A stretch of DNA of 64,000 nt from Streptomyces sp. 7-21. Lineage in GTDB: Bacteria > Actinomycetota > Actinomycetes > Streptomycetales > Streptomycetaceae. The notes beneath the pieces were generated by a model. That model was not told the origin of the DNA. It saw nothing but the letters and a program-made list of their open reading frames with translations, and did not search any database. Shown here piece after piece: positions 55,060 through 64,000 of the stretch. The first letter of the stretch is position 1. Every line of letters begins with the position of its first letter. The stretch lies in contig NZ_JAERRL010000002.1 of assembly GCF_016741785.1 (NCBI RefSeq), positions 1-64,000 on the forward strand. The letters run 5' to 3'. Position numbers and translations under genes: made by a program.

Positions 55060-56249
55060 CGCGGGGCCCTCCCCGTTCGGTCGGTGCCAGAGCGCTCCCG
55101 CCACGGGAGCTCAGCGGTGATGGTGGTGGGGCCTCCCTGGGGCGAGTGCACCGCGAGGAGGCCGTCGACGGCGGCGAGGCGTTCCGCGAGGCCGGCCAGG
55201 CCGCTGCCGGCGGAGGGGTCGGCGCCGCCGACACCGTCGTCGGTGACCTGGAGCATCAGCCGGTCATCCGCGCGCCAGACCTCCACCGCCGCCTGCGTGG
55301 CCTGCGCGTGCTTGCTGATGTTCTGCAGCAGCTCGGAGGCGGTGAAGTAGGCGATGCCCTCGATCGCCTCGGCCGGCCGCTCGTCCAGCTCGGCCGTCAC
55401 CCGCACCGGCACGGTGCAGCGCGAGGCGACGGAGGACAGCGCGGGGCCGAGCCCCCGGTCGGTGAGGACGGCGGGGTGGATGCCGCGGGCGAGGTCGCGC
55501 AGCTCCTGGAGGGCAAGCTTCACCTCGCCGTGCGCCTCCTCGACCATCTTCGCGGCGGCCTCGGGGTCCTCGGCCACCTTCTCCTTGGCCAGGCCAAGGC
55601 CCATCGCCAGGGTCACCAGCCGGGCCTGCGCCCCGTCGTGCAGGTCGCGCTCGATGCGCCGCAGGTCGGCGCTGGCGGCGTCGGTGACGGTCATCCGGTC
55701 CGACTCCAGCTCCCGGATGCGGCGCTCCAGCGAGTCCGAGGGCGACAGCAGCACCCGCACCAGGGCCCGGTCGACGTTGGTCATCCCGCGCGTCAGCCAC
55801 GGCAGCAGCCACCACAGCAGGAAGAACGCGCAGCACATCACCGTGAAGCACACCAGCGTCCACGGCAGCCGCACCACGAAGAAGAGCGCGGTGCGCCACC
55901 CCACCGGGTCCTTCAGCGAGGACCACAGCCACGACAGCACCCCCGCGTCCCGCCGCACCGGCAGCGGGCTCGGCTCGTCCACCGCCACCTTCAGCAGCCG
56001 CCGGGCCCGCATCCGCTCCCACTTGCCCAGCCAGCGGCAGCCGACCAGCCCGGCGGCCAGGATCGGCAGGCCGACGATGGTGATCGACAGCGGCACGCCG
56101 AACGCCAGCCACGCCGCCACGTAACAGAAGCCGATGATGTCGAGCGGGAAGCTCGACAGCAGGTAGCCGAACTCCCGCCAGGTCTGCGCGCTGAGCGCGG
56201 CCCGCGGCGGTGGCAGTGTCTCGGTGGTGGCCCCGGAGTCCCTCGTCAT
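55056..56249 (-). CDS. Sensor histidine kinase 2 of a tandem pair
   Basis: 397 residues. The sensor part has helices FGYLLSSFPLDIIGFCYVAAWLAFGV, ITIVGLPILAAGLVG and LVCFTVMCCAFFLLWWLLPWL, with two adjacent cysteines in the third. HisKA_3 box RRIERDLHDGAQARLVTLAMGLG, N box ELLQNISKHAQAT, G box VTDDGVGGADPSAGSGLAGL. First gene of a kinase-kinase-regulator operon and divergent from nuoA2. ATG 56249 has no strong ribosome site and could be leaderless; an upstream in-frame start at 56324 would overlap the nuo promoter region. Confidence 0.92.
   Translation of the reverse strand: MTRDSGATTETLPPPRAALSAQTWREFGYLLSSFPLDIIGFCYVAAWLAFGVPLSITIVGLPILAAGLVGCRWLGKWERMRARRLLKVAVDEPSPLPVRRDAGVLSWLWSSLKDPVGWRTALFFVVRLPWTLVCFTVMCCAFFLLWWLLPWLTRGMTNVDRALVRVLLSPSDSLERRIRELESDRMTVTDAASADLRRIERDLHDGAQARLVTLAMGLGLAKEKVAEDPEAAAKMVEEAHGEVKLALQELRDLARGIHPAVLTDRGLGPALSSVASRCTVPVRVTAELDERPAEAIEGIAYFTASELLQNISKHAQATQAAVEVWRADDRLMLQVTDDGVGGADPSAGSGLAGLAERLAAVDGLLAVHSPQGGPTTITAELPWRERSGTDRTGRAPR
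55096..55670 (-). repeat. Repeat copy B: kinase catalytic region duplicated in tandem
   Basis: Partner of 53716-54290. Identity extends from the G-box end of the gene to the histidine box; upstream of that the two kinases share little. Confidence 0.8.
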
Positions 56250-56396
56250 GGCACCAAGACTGCACGTCGCGCGCGGGCGCCTGCCATGGGGCTGGTTGGT
56301 CAAGCCGAGTGGGGATATCCCCACCCCCCGCCCTGGTCACAAGGCGACCCTCACCCCCTAAACTCCGGTGCTGATACTTCGCTGGGGAGGCCTCAC

Positions 56397-56768
56397 GTGC
56401 CCGACTACTTCCACGGCTACGCGGTCGTCGGACTGGTCGCGGTCGTTGGCGTGCTGTTCGTCCTCGTCGCCTTCACGGCCGGACGGCTGCTCCGCCCCGT
56501 GGCGCCCACGCCCGAGAAGCTGCTGGCCTACGAGTGCGGCGTCGACCCCGTGGGAGAGGGCTGGGCGCATACGCAGGTGCGGTACTACCTGTACGCCTTC
56601 CTGTACGTGATCTTCGCCGTGGACGCGATCTTCCTCTTTCCCTGGGCGACGGTCTTCGCCGGGGAGCACTTCGGCGGCGTGACGCTGACCGAGATGTTCG
56701 TCTTCCTCGGTTTCCTGGCGACAGGGCTCGTGTACGCCTGGCGGAAGGGCGTCTTGGCATGGACGTAA
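56397..56768 (+). CDS. nuoA2: NuoA-like subunit of the second complex I cluster
   Basis: 123 residues, three helices. Family motif [16 protein letters not shown] with the conserved Cys, [45 protein letters not shown]. It is clearly diverged from NuoA1 (about half the residues alike by eye), so not a recent copy. GTG start follows GGGGAGGCCTCAC. First gene of the second cluster, overlapping nuoB2 by 10 bases. Confidence 0.95.
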   Translation: MPDYFHGYAVVGLVAVVGVLFVLVAFTAGRLLRPVAPTPEKLLAYECGVDPVGEGWAHTQVRYYLYAFLYVIFAVDAIFLFPWATVFAGEHFGGVTLTEMFVFLGFLATGLVYAWRKGVLAWT

Positions 56769-57397
56769 GACCGTCGCTCGGCCCGCTGGCACGGCTGGCG
56801 CCCGAGCCGATGAAGGTCATCCTCAACTGGGGCCGCCGCTACAGCCTCTGGGTGTTCAACTTCGGGCTGGCCTGCTGCGCCATCGAGTTCATCGCCGCGT
56901 CGATGTCGCGGCACGACTTCATCCGGCTGGGCGTCATCCCGTTCGCGCCCGGGCCCCGGCAGGCGGACCTGATGGTCGTCTCGGGCACCGTCACCGACAA
57001 GATGGCGCCGGCCGTCAAGCGGCTGTACGAGCAGATGCCGGAGCCGAAGTACGTCATCTCCTTCGGTGCCTGCTCCAACTGCGGCGGGCCGTACTGGGAC
57101 TCGTACGCCGTGACCAAGGGCGTCGACCAGATCATCCCGGTCGACGTGTATGTGCCGGGCTGCCCGCCCCGGCCCGAGGCGCTGCTGCACGGGATCCTCA
57201 CCCTCCAGGAGAAGATCGCCGCCGAGTCGACGGCCGAGCGGTACACCGCGTCGCCGTCGCCGTCGTCGCCGTCCCCGGCCGCGCTCAGCGGCGGCCTGGT
57301 CGCGCCGCCGGAGCGGACGCCCGGTGCGGCTGGCGAGTCCGGTGAGTCCGGTGAGTCCGGTGAGTCTGGTGAGCCTGGTGAGGGGGAGCGGGCGTGA
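56759..57397 (+). CDS. nuoB2: NuoB-like subunit of the second complex I cluster
   Basis: 212 residues. N2 ligands are retained: Cys39-Cys40 (GLACCAIEF), Cys105 (GACSNCGG) and Cys135 (PGCPPRPE), so it should carry the terminal iron-sulfur cluster. It starts [20 protein letters not shown], different from NuoB1. The last ~40 residues are a Ser/Pro- and then Gly-Glu-Ser-rich tail from five 9-bp DNA repeats. The presence of N2 shows this is meant as an electron-transferring complex, not only an antiporter. Confidence 0.95.
   Translation: MDVRPSLGPLARLAPEPMKVILNWGRRYSLWVFNFGLACCAIEFIAASMSRHDFIRLGVIPFAPGPRQADLMVVSGTVTDKMAPAVKRLYEQMPEPKYVISFGACSNCGGPYWDSYAVTKGVDQIIPVDVYVPGCPPRPEALLHGILTLQEKIAAESTAERYTASPSPSSPSPAALSGGLVAPPERTPGAAGESGESGESGESGEPGEGERA
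57332..57376 (+). repeat. Five tandem 9-bp repeats encoding Gly-Glu-Ser units in nuoB2
   Basis: Units GGCGAGTCC, GGTGAGTCC, GGTGAGTCC, GGTGAGTCT and GGTGAGCCT follow each other without gaps. Length variation by slippage between strains would be expected. Confidence 0.9.
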
Positions 57398-58527
57398 CGG
57401 AGGCGGGCTGGCTGCCCCGGCCGGCCGAGGAGATCTTCGGCGACGGCGCCCGCGCCGAGGAGGCGTACGGGCTGCTGACCGTGGACGTCGAGCCGGGGGA
57501 GGGCTGGACGCGGGCGCTGCGCGCCGCGCGCGACGACCTGGGGTGCACCTTCTTCGACTGGCTCAGCGCCGTGGACGAGCCGGGCACCGGGCTGCGGGTG
57601 TGTGCGCACGTCGTGGCCCTGCCGGGCGTGCGGCGGCTGCTGCTGCGCACCACCGTGCCGCGCGACGGCGGCTCGCTGCCCACGGCGACCGGCGTGTACG
57701 CGGGCGCCGCCTGGCACGAGCGGGAGACGCACGAGATGTTCGGCGTCGGCTTCGACGGCCACCCCGGGCTCGAACCGCTGCTGCTGCCCGAGGGGTTCGA
57801 GGGGCACCCGCTGCGCAAGGACTTCGTGCTCGCCGCCCGCGTCGCCAAGGCGTGGCCGGGCGCCAAGGAGCCGGGCGAGCCGTCGCACGGCGGGCCCCGG
57901 CGCCGGCAGATGCTGCCGCCGGGCGTGCCGGACCCCAACGAGTGGGGCCCGCTCAAGGGCCAGCTGCCCGCGGCGCCCGCCGCGCGCCGCCGCGCCGGCG
58001 CGGCCGGCGGGACCCGGCCCGCCCGGCCCCGGCGGAACCGGTCGGCGAGCGAGGGCTCGGCCAGCCAGCGCGCGGCGGCAACCGGGCCGGCGGAGCCGGG
58101 TGCGCCGGCGCCCCGGCCGCGCCGCAACCGGTCGGCCAGCGAGGGCTCGGCCAGCCAGCGCGCGGCCGCGTCCAGGCCGGCCGCACCCTCCCGGGGCCGG
58201 AACCAGGACACGCCCTGGCAGCGCGCCGCCGGGGCGGAGACCGACGCCGGAGCCCCTGCCCAGCCTGCGCCCCAGCCCGGGACCGGGGAGGGCCCGGCGC
58301 CCGCACGCCGCCGGAACCAGCCGGCCGGCGAGGGCCCGGCCGGCCCGCGGGACGAACCGGCGGCCGGCCCCGCCGGCAGCGGCCCGGAGCACCGCGAGGA
58401 CCAGGCGGACCGCGACGGCGGCCCCGGCCGGGGCCCCGGCAGCGGGCGGCAGGACGACGAGGCCGGTGACGCCGGTGCGCAGGACGCCGGACCCGGCGAC
58501 GGGGCCGGCGGAGAAGGGGGCGGGTGA
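57394..58527 (+). CDS. nuoC2: NuoC-like subunit with long low-complexity C-terminal tail
   Basis: 377 residues. The NuoC core is residues 1-165: [20 protein letters not shown], the signature [18 protein letters not shown] and [14 protein letters not shown]. From about 190 on the protein is Pro/Ala/Gly/Arg-rich and has two near-exact copies of [17 protein letters not shown] 30 residues apart, with a weaker third echo ([13 protein letters not shown]). No NuoD domain is fused, and no nuoD follows; the next gene is nuoH2. GTG start overlaps nuoB2 (GTGA). The function of the tail is unknown. Confidence 0.9.
   Translation: MTEAGWLPRPAEEIFGDGARAEEAYGLLTVDVEPGEGWTRALRAARDDLGCTFFDWLSAVDEPGTGLRVCAHVVALPGVRRLLLRTTVPRDGGSLPTATGVYAGAAWHERETHEMFGVGFDGHPGLEPLLLPEGFEGHPLRKDFVLAARVAKAWPGAKEPGEPSHGGPRRRQMLPPGVPDPNEWGPLKGQLPAAPAARRRAGAAGGTRPARPRRNRSASEGSASQRAAATGPAEPGAPAPRPRRNRSASEGSASQRAAASRPAAPSRGRNQDTPWQRAAGAETDAGAPAQPAPQPGTGEGPAPARRRNQPAGEGPAGPRDEPAAGPAGSGPEHREDQADRDGGPGRGPGSGRQDDEAGDAGAQDAGPGDGAGGEGGG
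58031..58168 (+). repeat. Two-copy repeat with 90-bp period in nuoC2
   Basis: 58031-58078 recurs at 58121-58168 with only a few base changes, in frame (30 codons apart). Each copy encodes [17 protein letters not shown]. Confidence 0.85.
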
Positions 58528-59486
58528 TGGACGTGCTCGACGTGGCGGTGCGCGTGGCCGCCGTGCTGGTGGCGTTCCTGCTGCTGCCGCTCCTCGTCGG
58601 CCAGACCGAGCACAAGGTCATGGCCCACATGCAGGGCCGCGTCGGCCCGATGCACGCCGGCGGCTTCCACGGCTGGGCGCAGCTCGTCGCCGACGGCGTG
58701 AAGTTCGCGCAGAAGGAGGACACCGTCCCCGAGGGCGCCGACCGGCGGGTCTTCCAGCTGGCCCCCGCCCTCGCCCTCATCCCGTACCTGATCGTCCTCG
58801 TCGCCATCCCGCTCGGCCCCGGTGGCCTGGTGGGGGAGACCCTGGACGCGGGCATCTTCTTCGTGCTGGCCGTCCTCGGCATCGGCGTGCTCGGCTCCCT
58901 CATGGGCGGCTGGGCCTCCGCCAACAAGTACGCGCTGCTCGGCGGCCTGCGCACCGCCGCCCAGCTGATGGCCTACGAGCTGCCGCTGCTGCTGTCGGCC
59001 GCGTCCGTGGCCATGGCCGCCGGAACGCTGAGCCTGACCGGCATCCTCAGCGAGTTCGAGTGGTGGTGGGTGCCCTGGCAGCTCATCGGCGCCTTCGTGT
59101 TCTTCACCGCCGGGCTCGCCGAGCTCCAGCGCCCGCCGTTCGACGCGCCGATCGCGCCCGAGGAGATCATCTTCGGCGCCTTCACCGAGTACTCGGGGCT
59201 GCGGTTCGCGCTCTTCCTGCTCGCCGAGTACGCGGGCATCGTGGTCATCTCGGCGCTGACGGCAGTGCTGTTCTTCGGCGGCTGGCACGGCCCGTTCCCG
59301 GACCAGCTCGGCTGGCTGTGGATGCTGCTGAAGACCGGCGCGCTGAGCTTTGCCGTCATCTGGGCGCGGGTGGCCTGGCCGCGGCTGCGGGCCGACCAGA
59401 TCCAGCGGTTCGCCTGGACGGTGCTGGTGCCGCTGGCGCTGGCGCAGATCGCGCTGACCGGCGTGTTCAGGGTGGTGACGTCATGA
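58527..59486 (+). CDS. nuoH2: NuoH-like subunit of the second complex I cluster
   Basis: 319 residues, about eight helices, without the long tail of NuoH1. Conserved loops: [28 protein letters not shown] (shown in part), [52 protein letters not shown]. The quinone-gate acidic residues (E in [12 protein letters not shown] and AFTEYSG) are kept. ATG 58527 follows GAGAAGGGGGCGGGTG; GTG 58524 is an alternative. Confidence 0.95.
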   Translation: MDVLDVAVRVAAVLVAFLLLPLLVGQTEHKVMAHMQGRVGPMHAGGFHGWAQLVADGVKFAQKEDTVPEGADRRVFQLAPALALIPYLIVLVAIPLGPGGLVGETLDAGIFFVLAVLGIGVLGSLMGGWASANKYALLGGLRTAAQLMAYELPLLLSAASVAMAAGTLSLTGILSEFEWWWVPWQLIGAFVFFTAGLAELQRPPFDAPIAPEEIIFGAFTEYSGLRFALFLLAEYAGIVVISALTAVLFFGGWHGPFPDQLGWLWMLLKTGALSFAVIWARVAWPRLRADQIQRFAWTVLVPLALAQIALTGVFRVVTS

Positions 59487-60016
59487 GCTTCGGAACGGGC
59501 CTGGCCAAGGGGCTGGCGATCACGCTGCGCACCATGACGCGGCGGGCCGTCACCCAGCAGTACCCGGAGACCAGCCCCGAGCTGCCGCCGCGCAGCCGGG
59601 GCGTGATCGGGCTGTTCGAGGAGAACTGCACGGTCTGCATGCTGTGCGCCCGCGAGTGCCCCGACTGGTGCATCTACATCGACTCCCACAAGGAGACGCT
59701 GCCCCCGGCCGCCCCCGGCGGGCGCGAACGCAGCCGCAACGTCCTCGACCGCTTCGCCATCGACTTCGCGCTGTGCATGTACTGCGGCATCTGCGTCGAG
59801 GTGTGCCCGTTCGACGCGCTGTTCTGGTCGCCGGAGTTCGAGTACGCCGAGACCGACATCCGGGAGCTGACGCACGAACGCGACCGGCTCCGGGAGTGGA
59901 TGTGGACCGTCCCCGAGCCCCCGCCGCTCGACCCGGGCGCCGAGGAGCCCAAGGAGCTGGCCGCCGCCCGCAAGGCCGCCGAACGCCTGGAGCGGGAACG
60001 GGGTGACCGCCCGTGA
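59483..60016 (+). CDS. nuoI2: NuoI-like subunit of the second complex I cluster
   Basis: 177 residues. Two complete 4Fe-4S motifs, [16 protein letters not shown] and [16 protein letters not shown], bind N6a and N6b. Because NuoG, E and F are not encoded here, these clusters could be the electron entry point, for example from ferredoxin, as in photosynthetic NDH-1 and F420/ferredoxin-type complexes. ATG overlaps nuoH2 by four bases. Confidence 0.96.
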   Translation: MSFGTGLAKGLAITLRTMTRRAVTQQYPETSPELPPRSRGVIGLFEENCTVCMLCARECPDWCIYIDSHKETLPPAAPGGRERSRNVLDRFAIDFALCMYCGICVEVCPFDALFWSPEFEYAETDIRELTHERDRLREWMWTVPEPPPLDPGAEEPKELAAARKAAERLERERGDRP

Positions 60017-60585
60017 CGCTCCCGCTCAGCGGCGCCCTGGCCGCGGCCGCCCGGTCGCAGGACGGCGGGGACCTGCTGTCGCCCACCGGGCAGGAGATCG
60101 TCTTCGTCCTCGTCGGCCTCGTCGTGCTCGGCGCCGCCGTGCTGTGCGTGACCAGCAGGCAGCTGGTGCACGCGGCGCTGTGGCTGGTCGTGGCGCTCGG
60201 CGGGCTCGCCGTCCACTACCTGATGCTGACCGCCGAGTTCGTCGCCTGGGTGCAGGTGCTCATCTACCTCGGCTCGGTCGTCGTGCTGCTGCTGTTCGGC
60301 CTGATGCTGACCAAGGCGCCCATCGGGCCCTCACCGGACGCCGACTCCCGCAACCGGCCCGTCGCGCTCGCCGTGGCGCTGGCGGCGGCCGCCACGCTCG
60401 TCACGCTGGTCGTGGACGCCTTCCGCACCGCGTGGATCGACCTGGACACCCCGCACGGCGCCTCCGGGCAGGTCGGCGAGAGCCTGTTCCGCCACTGGGT
60501 GCTGCCGTTCGAGGCGCTGTCCGTGCTGCTGCTGGCCGCGCTCGTCGGCGCGATCGTGCTGTCCCGGAAGGGCGGTGACCGCTGA
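60013..60585 (+). CDS. nuoJ2: NuoJ-like subunit of the second complex I cluster
   Basis: 190 residues, five helices, normal length unlike NuoJ1. Motifs: [48 protein letters not shown] (successive helices). GTG overlaps nuoI2 (GTGA) and the stop overlaps nuoK2 by one base. Confidence 0.94.
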   Translation: MTLPLSGALAAAARSQDGGDLLSPTGQEIVFVLVGLVVLGAAVLCVTSRQLVHAALWLVVALGGLAVHYLMLTAEFVAWVQVLIYLGSVVVLLLFGLMLTKAPIGPSPDADSRNRPVALAVALAAAATLVTLVVDAFRTAWIDLDTPHGASGQVGESLFRHWVLPFEALSVLLLAALVGAIVLSRKGGDR

Positions 60586-60908
60586 TGCACCTGCTCTACC
60601 CGGCCGTGCTGGCCGCGCTGCTGTTCTGCACCGGCCTGTACGGCGTGCTGGCCCGGCGCAACGTCATCCTGGTGCTGATGTCGGTCGAGCTGATGCTCGC
60701 CGCCGTCAGCCTCAACCTCGTCGCCTTCGACGTCTGGCTGCGTGACGCGCTGCGCTCGGGGCAGGTCTTTACGCTCTTCCTCATCGCCCTGGCCGCCGCC
60801 GAGATCGGCATCGGCCTGGCCATCGTGCTGATGGTGTACCGCAACCGCGGCGTCTCCGCCGTCGACCGCCTCCGCGACCTCCGCGAGGGGGAGAAGACCG
60901 TCACGTGA
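60585..60908 (+). CDS. nuoK2: NuoK-like subunit of the second complex I cluster
   Basis: 107 residues, three helices. Membrane glutamates are kept in [20 protein letters not shown] and [20 protein letters not shown]. It is slightly longer at the C-terminus than NuoK1. Overlaps nuoL2 by four bases. Confidence 0.95.
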   Translation: MHLLYPAVLAALLFCTGLYGVLARRNVILVLMSVELMLAAVSLNLVAFDVWLRDALRSGQVFTLFLIALAAAEIGIGLAIVLMVYRNRGVSAVDRLRDLREGEKTVT

Positions 60909-62824
60909 ACACCGCCACCGCCGCCGCCCTCGTCCCGCTGCTGCCCTTCGCCGCGGCGGCGCTCATCCTGCTCACCGGGCGCACCGCGCCCGGCTTCGTC
61001 CGGCCGCTGGCCGTGCTGCCGACGCTGGCCGCCGCCGTGCTGGCCGGCTACGTCGCCGTGCGGCAGGGCGGCGGTGATCCGGTCACCGCCGCGACGACGC
61101 TCGCCGACGCCGGCGACCCCGCGCTGGCGATCTCGCTGGCGTTCCACCTCGACGGCTTCGCCGTGCTGGTGGCCGTGCTGGTCGCCGTCGTCGCCACGTG
61201 CGTGCAGGTGTACTCCACCGGCTACATGCGCGGCGACGTCCGCTACCCCTCCTACGCGGCGCTGGTGTCGCTGTTCACTGCCGCGATGCTGCTGGTGGTC
61301 TACGCCGACGACCTGATCGTGCTGCTCGTCGGCTGGGAGGTCATGGGCATCTGCTCGTACTTCCTCGTCGGCCACTACTGGGAGACCTCCGCCGCGCGCG
61401 CCGCCTCGCTGAAGGCGTTCCTCGTCACCAAGCTCGGCGACGTGCCGTTCCTCATCGGCATCCTGGCGCTGGCCACCGAGGCCGGCACGTTCCGCATCAG
61501 CACGCTCGTCGCCCGCCTGACGTCCCCGCTGTCCGGCACCGAGCTCGACCACCCCACGGTCATCGCGCTGCTGCTGCTCGCCGGCGTGGCGGGCAAGTCC
61601 GCGCAGGTGCCGCTCCACACCTGGCTGCCCGACGCCATGGCCGGTCCGACGCCGGTCTCGGCGCTCATCCACGCCGCCACGATGGTCGCGGCCGGCGTCT
61701 ACGCCATCGCCCGGCTGCTGCCGGTGTTCACCGCCTCGGCCGCCGCGCTGGTCGTGCTCGCCGTGGTGGCCGCCGCCACCATGCTGCTGTCGGCGCTCGC
61801 CGCGCTCGCGCAGGACGACATCAAACGCGTCCTGGCCTACTCGACGATCGGCCAGCTCGGCTTCATGACCGGCGCGCTGGCCGTCGCCGACCGCGAGGCC
61901 GCCGTGTTCCACCTGCTGAGCCACGGCGCGTTCAAGGCGATGCTGTTCCTGGCCGCCGGGGTGCTCATCCACACCGCCGGCACCGGCTCGCTGACCGCCA
62001 TGTCCCGGCTGCGGGACCTGGGGCGCCGCGCCCCCGACGCCTACTGGGCGATGACGATCGGCCTGCTGGCGCTGGCCGCCGTGCCGCCGTTCGCCGGGTT
62101 CTTCTCCAAGGAGGCCGTGATAGGGGCGGCCGAGCACGCCGCGCTCGACCCCGGCCACGGCGTGCCCGCGGCCGCCGGCTGGACCGTGCTGGTCGCCGGG
62201 CTGCTCACCGCGCTGCTGACCGCCGCCTACGCGGCGAGGCTGTGGCTGCTGGCCTTCCACGACCCGGTCGGCGCCCGCACCGAGCCGCTGCCGGTGCACG
62301 AGGGCGCCAGCCCGGCGATGACCGCCGTGCTGTGGCTGCTGGCCGTGCCGTCGCTGGCCTTCGGCCTCGCCTACCAGGTGCTGCCCGACTGGTGGGACGG
62401 CGGCTCGCTCGGGCCCGAGCTGACCACGTCCCTGCTGGCGGCCGGCGCGGCCCTGGCCGGCGGCGCCGTCACCTACGCCGCCTGGCGCCGCGCCTACGAG
62501 AGCGACTTCGGCGACGCGGACGCGGCGACCGACCCGGCGCCCGCCCTGCTGGGGCCGCTGCTGCCGCACGCCCGCGCCGGGTTCCACCTGGACGCCGCCT
62601 ACGCCGCCGCGTTCGTCGCCCCGGTGCGGGGCGCCGCCCGGCTCGTGCGGTTCCTGGACCGGGCCGTCCTCGACACCTACGTGCGGGGCGCCGCGGCCGC
62701 GCCCGGCTGGCTCGGCTTCCTCACCCGCCGCGCCCAGACCGGCAACGCCCAGACCTACCTCAGCGCGCTGGCCGCCGGCTCCCTGCTGCTGGCCGCCGCC
62801 GTCCTCGTCGCCGCCGGAGGCTGA
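60905..62824 (+). CDS. nuoL2: NuoL-like subunit of the second complex I cluster
   Basis: 639 residues, antiporter-like. Motifs: [20 protein letters not shown] with the functional Glu, [49 protein letters not shown] (shown in part), [19 protein letters not shown]. The C-terminal lateral-helix part ([33 protein letters not shown] region) is present. GTG start. Confidence 0.95.
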   Translation: MNTATAAALVPLLPFAAAALILLTGRTAPGFVRPLAVLPTLAAAVLAGYVAVRQGGGDPVTAATTLADAGDPALAISLAFHLDGFAVLVAVLVAVVATCVQVYSTGYMRGDVRYPSYAALVSLFTAAMLLVVYADDLIVLLVGWEVMGICSYFLVGHYWETSAARAASLKAFLVTKLGDVPFLIGILALATEAGTFRISTLVARLTSPLSGTELDHPTVIALLLLAGVAGKSAQVPLHTWLPDAMAGPTPVSALIHAATMVAAGVYAIARLLPVFTASAAALVVLAVVAAATMLLSALAALAQDDIKRVLAYSTIGQLGFMTGALAVADREAAVFHLLSHGAFKAMLFLAAGVLIHTAGTGSLTAMSRLRDLGRRAPDAYWAMTIGLLALAAVPPFAGFFSKEAVIGAAEHAALDPGHGVPAAAGWTVLVAGLLTALLTAAYAARLWLLAFHDPVGARTEPLPVHEGASPAMTAVLWLLAVPSLAFGLAYQVLPDWWDGGSLGPELTTSLLAAGAALAGGAVTYAAWRRAYESDFGDADAATDPAPALLGPLLPHARAGFHLDAAYAAAFVAPVRGAARLVRFLDRAVLDTYVRGAAAAPGWLGFLTRRAQTGNAQTYLSALAAGSLLLAAAVLVAAGG

Positions 62825-62827
62825 GCC

Positions 62828-64000
62828 GTGATCGAGCTGAACGACACCGCGATGAGGCTGCTGCTCGCCGCCGTCATCGTGCTGCCGTTGCTGGGGGCGC
62901 TCGCCGCGCTGCTGCCCGCGCCGCCCGGGCTGCGCGGCAAGCACGGGCCGGAGCAGGACGTGCTGCGGCACGGCGTCACCGTCACCGGCGCGGTGCTGGC
63001 CGGCACGCTGCTGCTCGCGGCCGGCTTCGACCACGACCGGCCCGGCGTGGTGCAGGCCGAGACCGACCTGGACTGGATCCCCGCGCTCGGCGTGCGGCTG
63101 CACCTGGGCGTGGACGGCGTCTCGCTGCCGCTGCTGGTGCTGACGGCACTGCTGTCGTTCCTGTGCGCCCTCTACAGCTACGCCCGGCCGCCCGAGCGCC
63201 CCGCCGCGGTGTTCACCGCGCTGACGCTGCTGCTCCAGGCCGGCACGATGGCGACGTTCGCCGCGCTCGACCTGGTGCTGTTCTTCCTGGCCTTCGAGAC
63301 GGTGCTGGTCCCGATGTACTTCCTCATCGCCCGCTGGGGCGGCGAAGGGCGGGCCCAGGCGGCCTGGAAGTTCGTGCTGTTCACGGTCCTCGGCTCGGCC
63401 GTGATGCTGCTGGGGCTGCTGCTCATCGGCGTCACGGCGGGCACGTTCGACATGGTCGAGCTGGCGGCGCGGCAGGGCGACGGCCTCAGCCACGGCACGC
63501 AGGTGCTCGCCGTGCTGGCGCTGGGCATCGGCCTCGCCGTCAAGACGCCGATGTGGCCGCTGCACAGCTGGCTGCCGGACGCCCACACCGCCGCCCCCAC
63601 CACCGGCTCGGTGCTGCTGGCCGGGGTGCTGCTGAAGATGGGCACCTACGGCCTGGTGCGCATCGCGCTGCCGATGGCGCCCGAGGGCATGGAGACCTTC
63701 GCGCCCTACCTGGCGGCGTTCGCCGTCACCGGCATCGTCTACGGGTCGCTGGCCTGCCTGGCGCTGGTGCGCGAGGGCGCGGGCGGCGACCTGAAGCGGC
63801 TGATCGCGTACTCGTCGGTCGGCCACATGGGCTTCGTGCTGCTGGGCATCGCCACCCTCACCCACACCGGCGTCAACGGGGCGCTGTTCGCCAACATCGC
63901 GCACGGCCTGATCACCGGCCTGCTGTTCTTCCTCGTCGGCGCGCTGAAGGAACGCACCGGCTCCACCGACCTGGACCGGCTCGCCGGCGCCACCGGCGCC
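62828..64000 (+). CDS. nuoM2: NuoM-like subunit of the second complex I cluster (3' end outside window)
   Basis: 391 codons are open up to the window edge. It starts at GTG 62828, 3 bp after the nuoL2 stop. Motifs: LHLGVDGVSLPLLVLTALLS, FFLAFETVLVPMYFLIARWGGEGR, GLAVKTPMWPLHSWLPDAHTAAPTTGSVLLAGVLLKMGTYG (shown in part), KRLIAYSSVGHMGFVLLGIA. A nuoN2 is expected just beyond the window. Confidence 0.95.
   Translation, partial: MIELNDTAMRLLLAAVIVLPLLGALAALLPAPPGLRGKHGPEQDVLRHGVTVTGAVLAGTLLLAAGFDHDRPGVVQAETDLDWIPALGVRLHLGVDGVSLPLLVLTALLSFLCALYSYARPPERPAAVFTALTLLLQAGTMATFAALDLVLFFLAFETVLVPMYFLIARWGGEGRAQAAWKFVLFTVLGSAVMLLGLLLIGVTAGTFDMVELAARQGDGLSHGTQVLAVLALGIGLAVKTPMWPLHSWLPDAHTAAPTTGSVLLAGVLLKMGTYGLVRIALPMAPEGMETFAPYLAAFAVTGIVYGSLACLALVREGAGGDLKRLIAYSSVGHMGFVLLGIATLTHTGVNGALFANIAHGLITGLLFFLVGALKERTGSTDLDRLAGATGA

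Noticed and set aside
57602..59482. Long plus-strand frame through nuoC2 and nuoH2 that might hide a NuoD2
   Set aside because: The translation is Arg/Pro/Ala-rich without any NuoD motif. Only its last part, nuoI2 from 59483, is real.

Overview
The window is very GC-rich (third codon positions almost always G or C), uses many GTG starts, and has the gene content and order of a Streptomyces chromosome core. It carries futalosine-pathway menaquinone genes, a 14-gene nuo operon, korAB and a second partial nuo cluster. From memory, this order matches roughly SCO4490-SCO4608 of S. coelicolor. No phage, plasmid, transposase, CRISPR array, rRNA or tRNA was seen.

Layout. 1-4.1 kb holds the end of an FtsX-type permease, a STAS protein, an ECF sigma factor with a C-terminal SnoaL-like domain (preceded by what looks like the first ~30 codons of an Fpg/Nei glycosylase), two small unknown proteins and a lipoprotein. 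4.3-12.5 kb is a menaquinone locus (ubiX, an Lrp/AsnC regulator, mqnE, mqnA, mqnC) with GNAT, DUF4229-like, acyl-CoA ligase and cold-shock genes. 12.5-17.6 kb has a NarL-type response regulator whose kinase gene is broken by two frameshifts, then a sugar ABC importer (binding protein and two permeases, no ATPase). 18-25.2 kb has a secreted/membrane unknown, a Uma2 protein, small unknowns, menG, a geranylgeranyl-reductase-family flavoprotein, a gene fragment, an NlpC/P60 protein and a TauE/SafE transporter. 25.4-41.8 kb is the complete nuoABCDEFGHIJKLMN operon. 42-49.5 kb has two exported proteins, a polyprenyl diphosphate synthase, a divergent VOC/CGNR pair, a CYTH protein, a large unknown membrane protein and a RarD-type transporter. 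49.7-56.2 kb carries korB and korA, then a response regulator with two tandem, partly duplicated sensor kinases. 56.4-64 kb is a second nuo cluster (A, B, C, H, I, J, K, L, M, with M running off the end) that lacks nuoD, E, F and G.

How the parts fit. Much of the window serves one theme. The mqn genes, polyprenyl synthase, MenG and the GGR-family protein make and mature menaquinone. The full nuo operon reduces it with NADH. A 16-bp palindrome upstream of nuoA matches 12 of 16 positions of the Rex (NADH/NAD+ sensor) operator. KorAB makes reduced ferredoxin from 2-oxoacids and lies near the nuo cluster that lacks the NADH-oxidising module, so a ferredoxin-driven or subunit-sharing complex I variant is a reasonable hypothesis. 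Curiosities are the palindrome that spans both start codons of the VOC/CGNR pair, the fpg-like remnant, the broken kinase, the kinase duplication and the repeat-bearing C-terminal tail of NuoC2.
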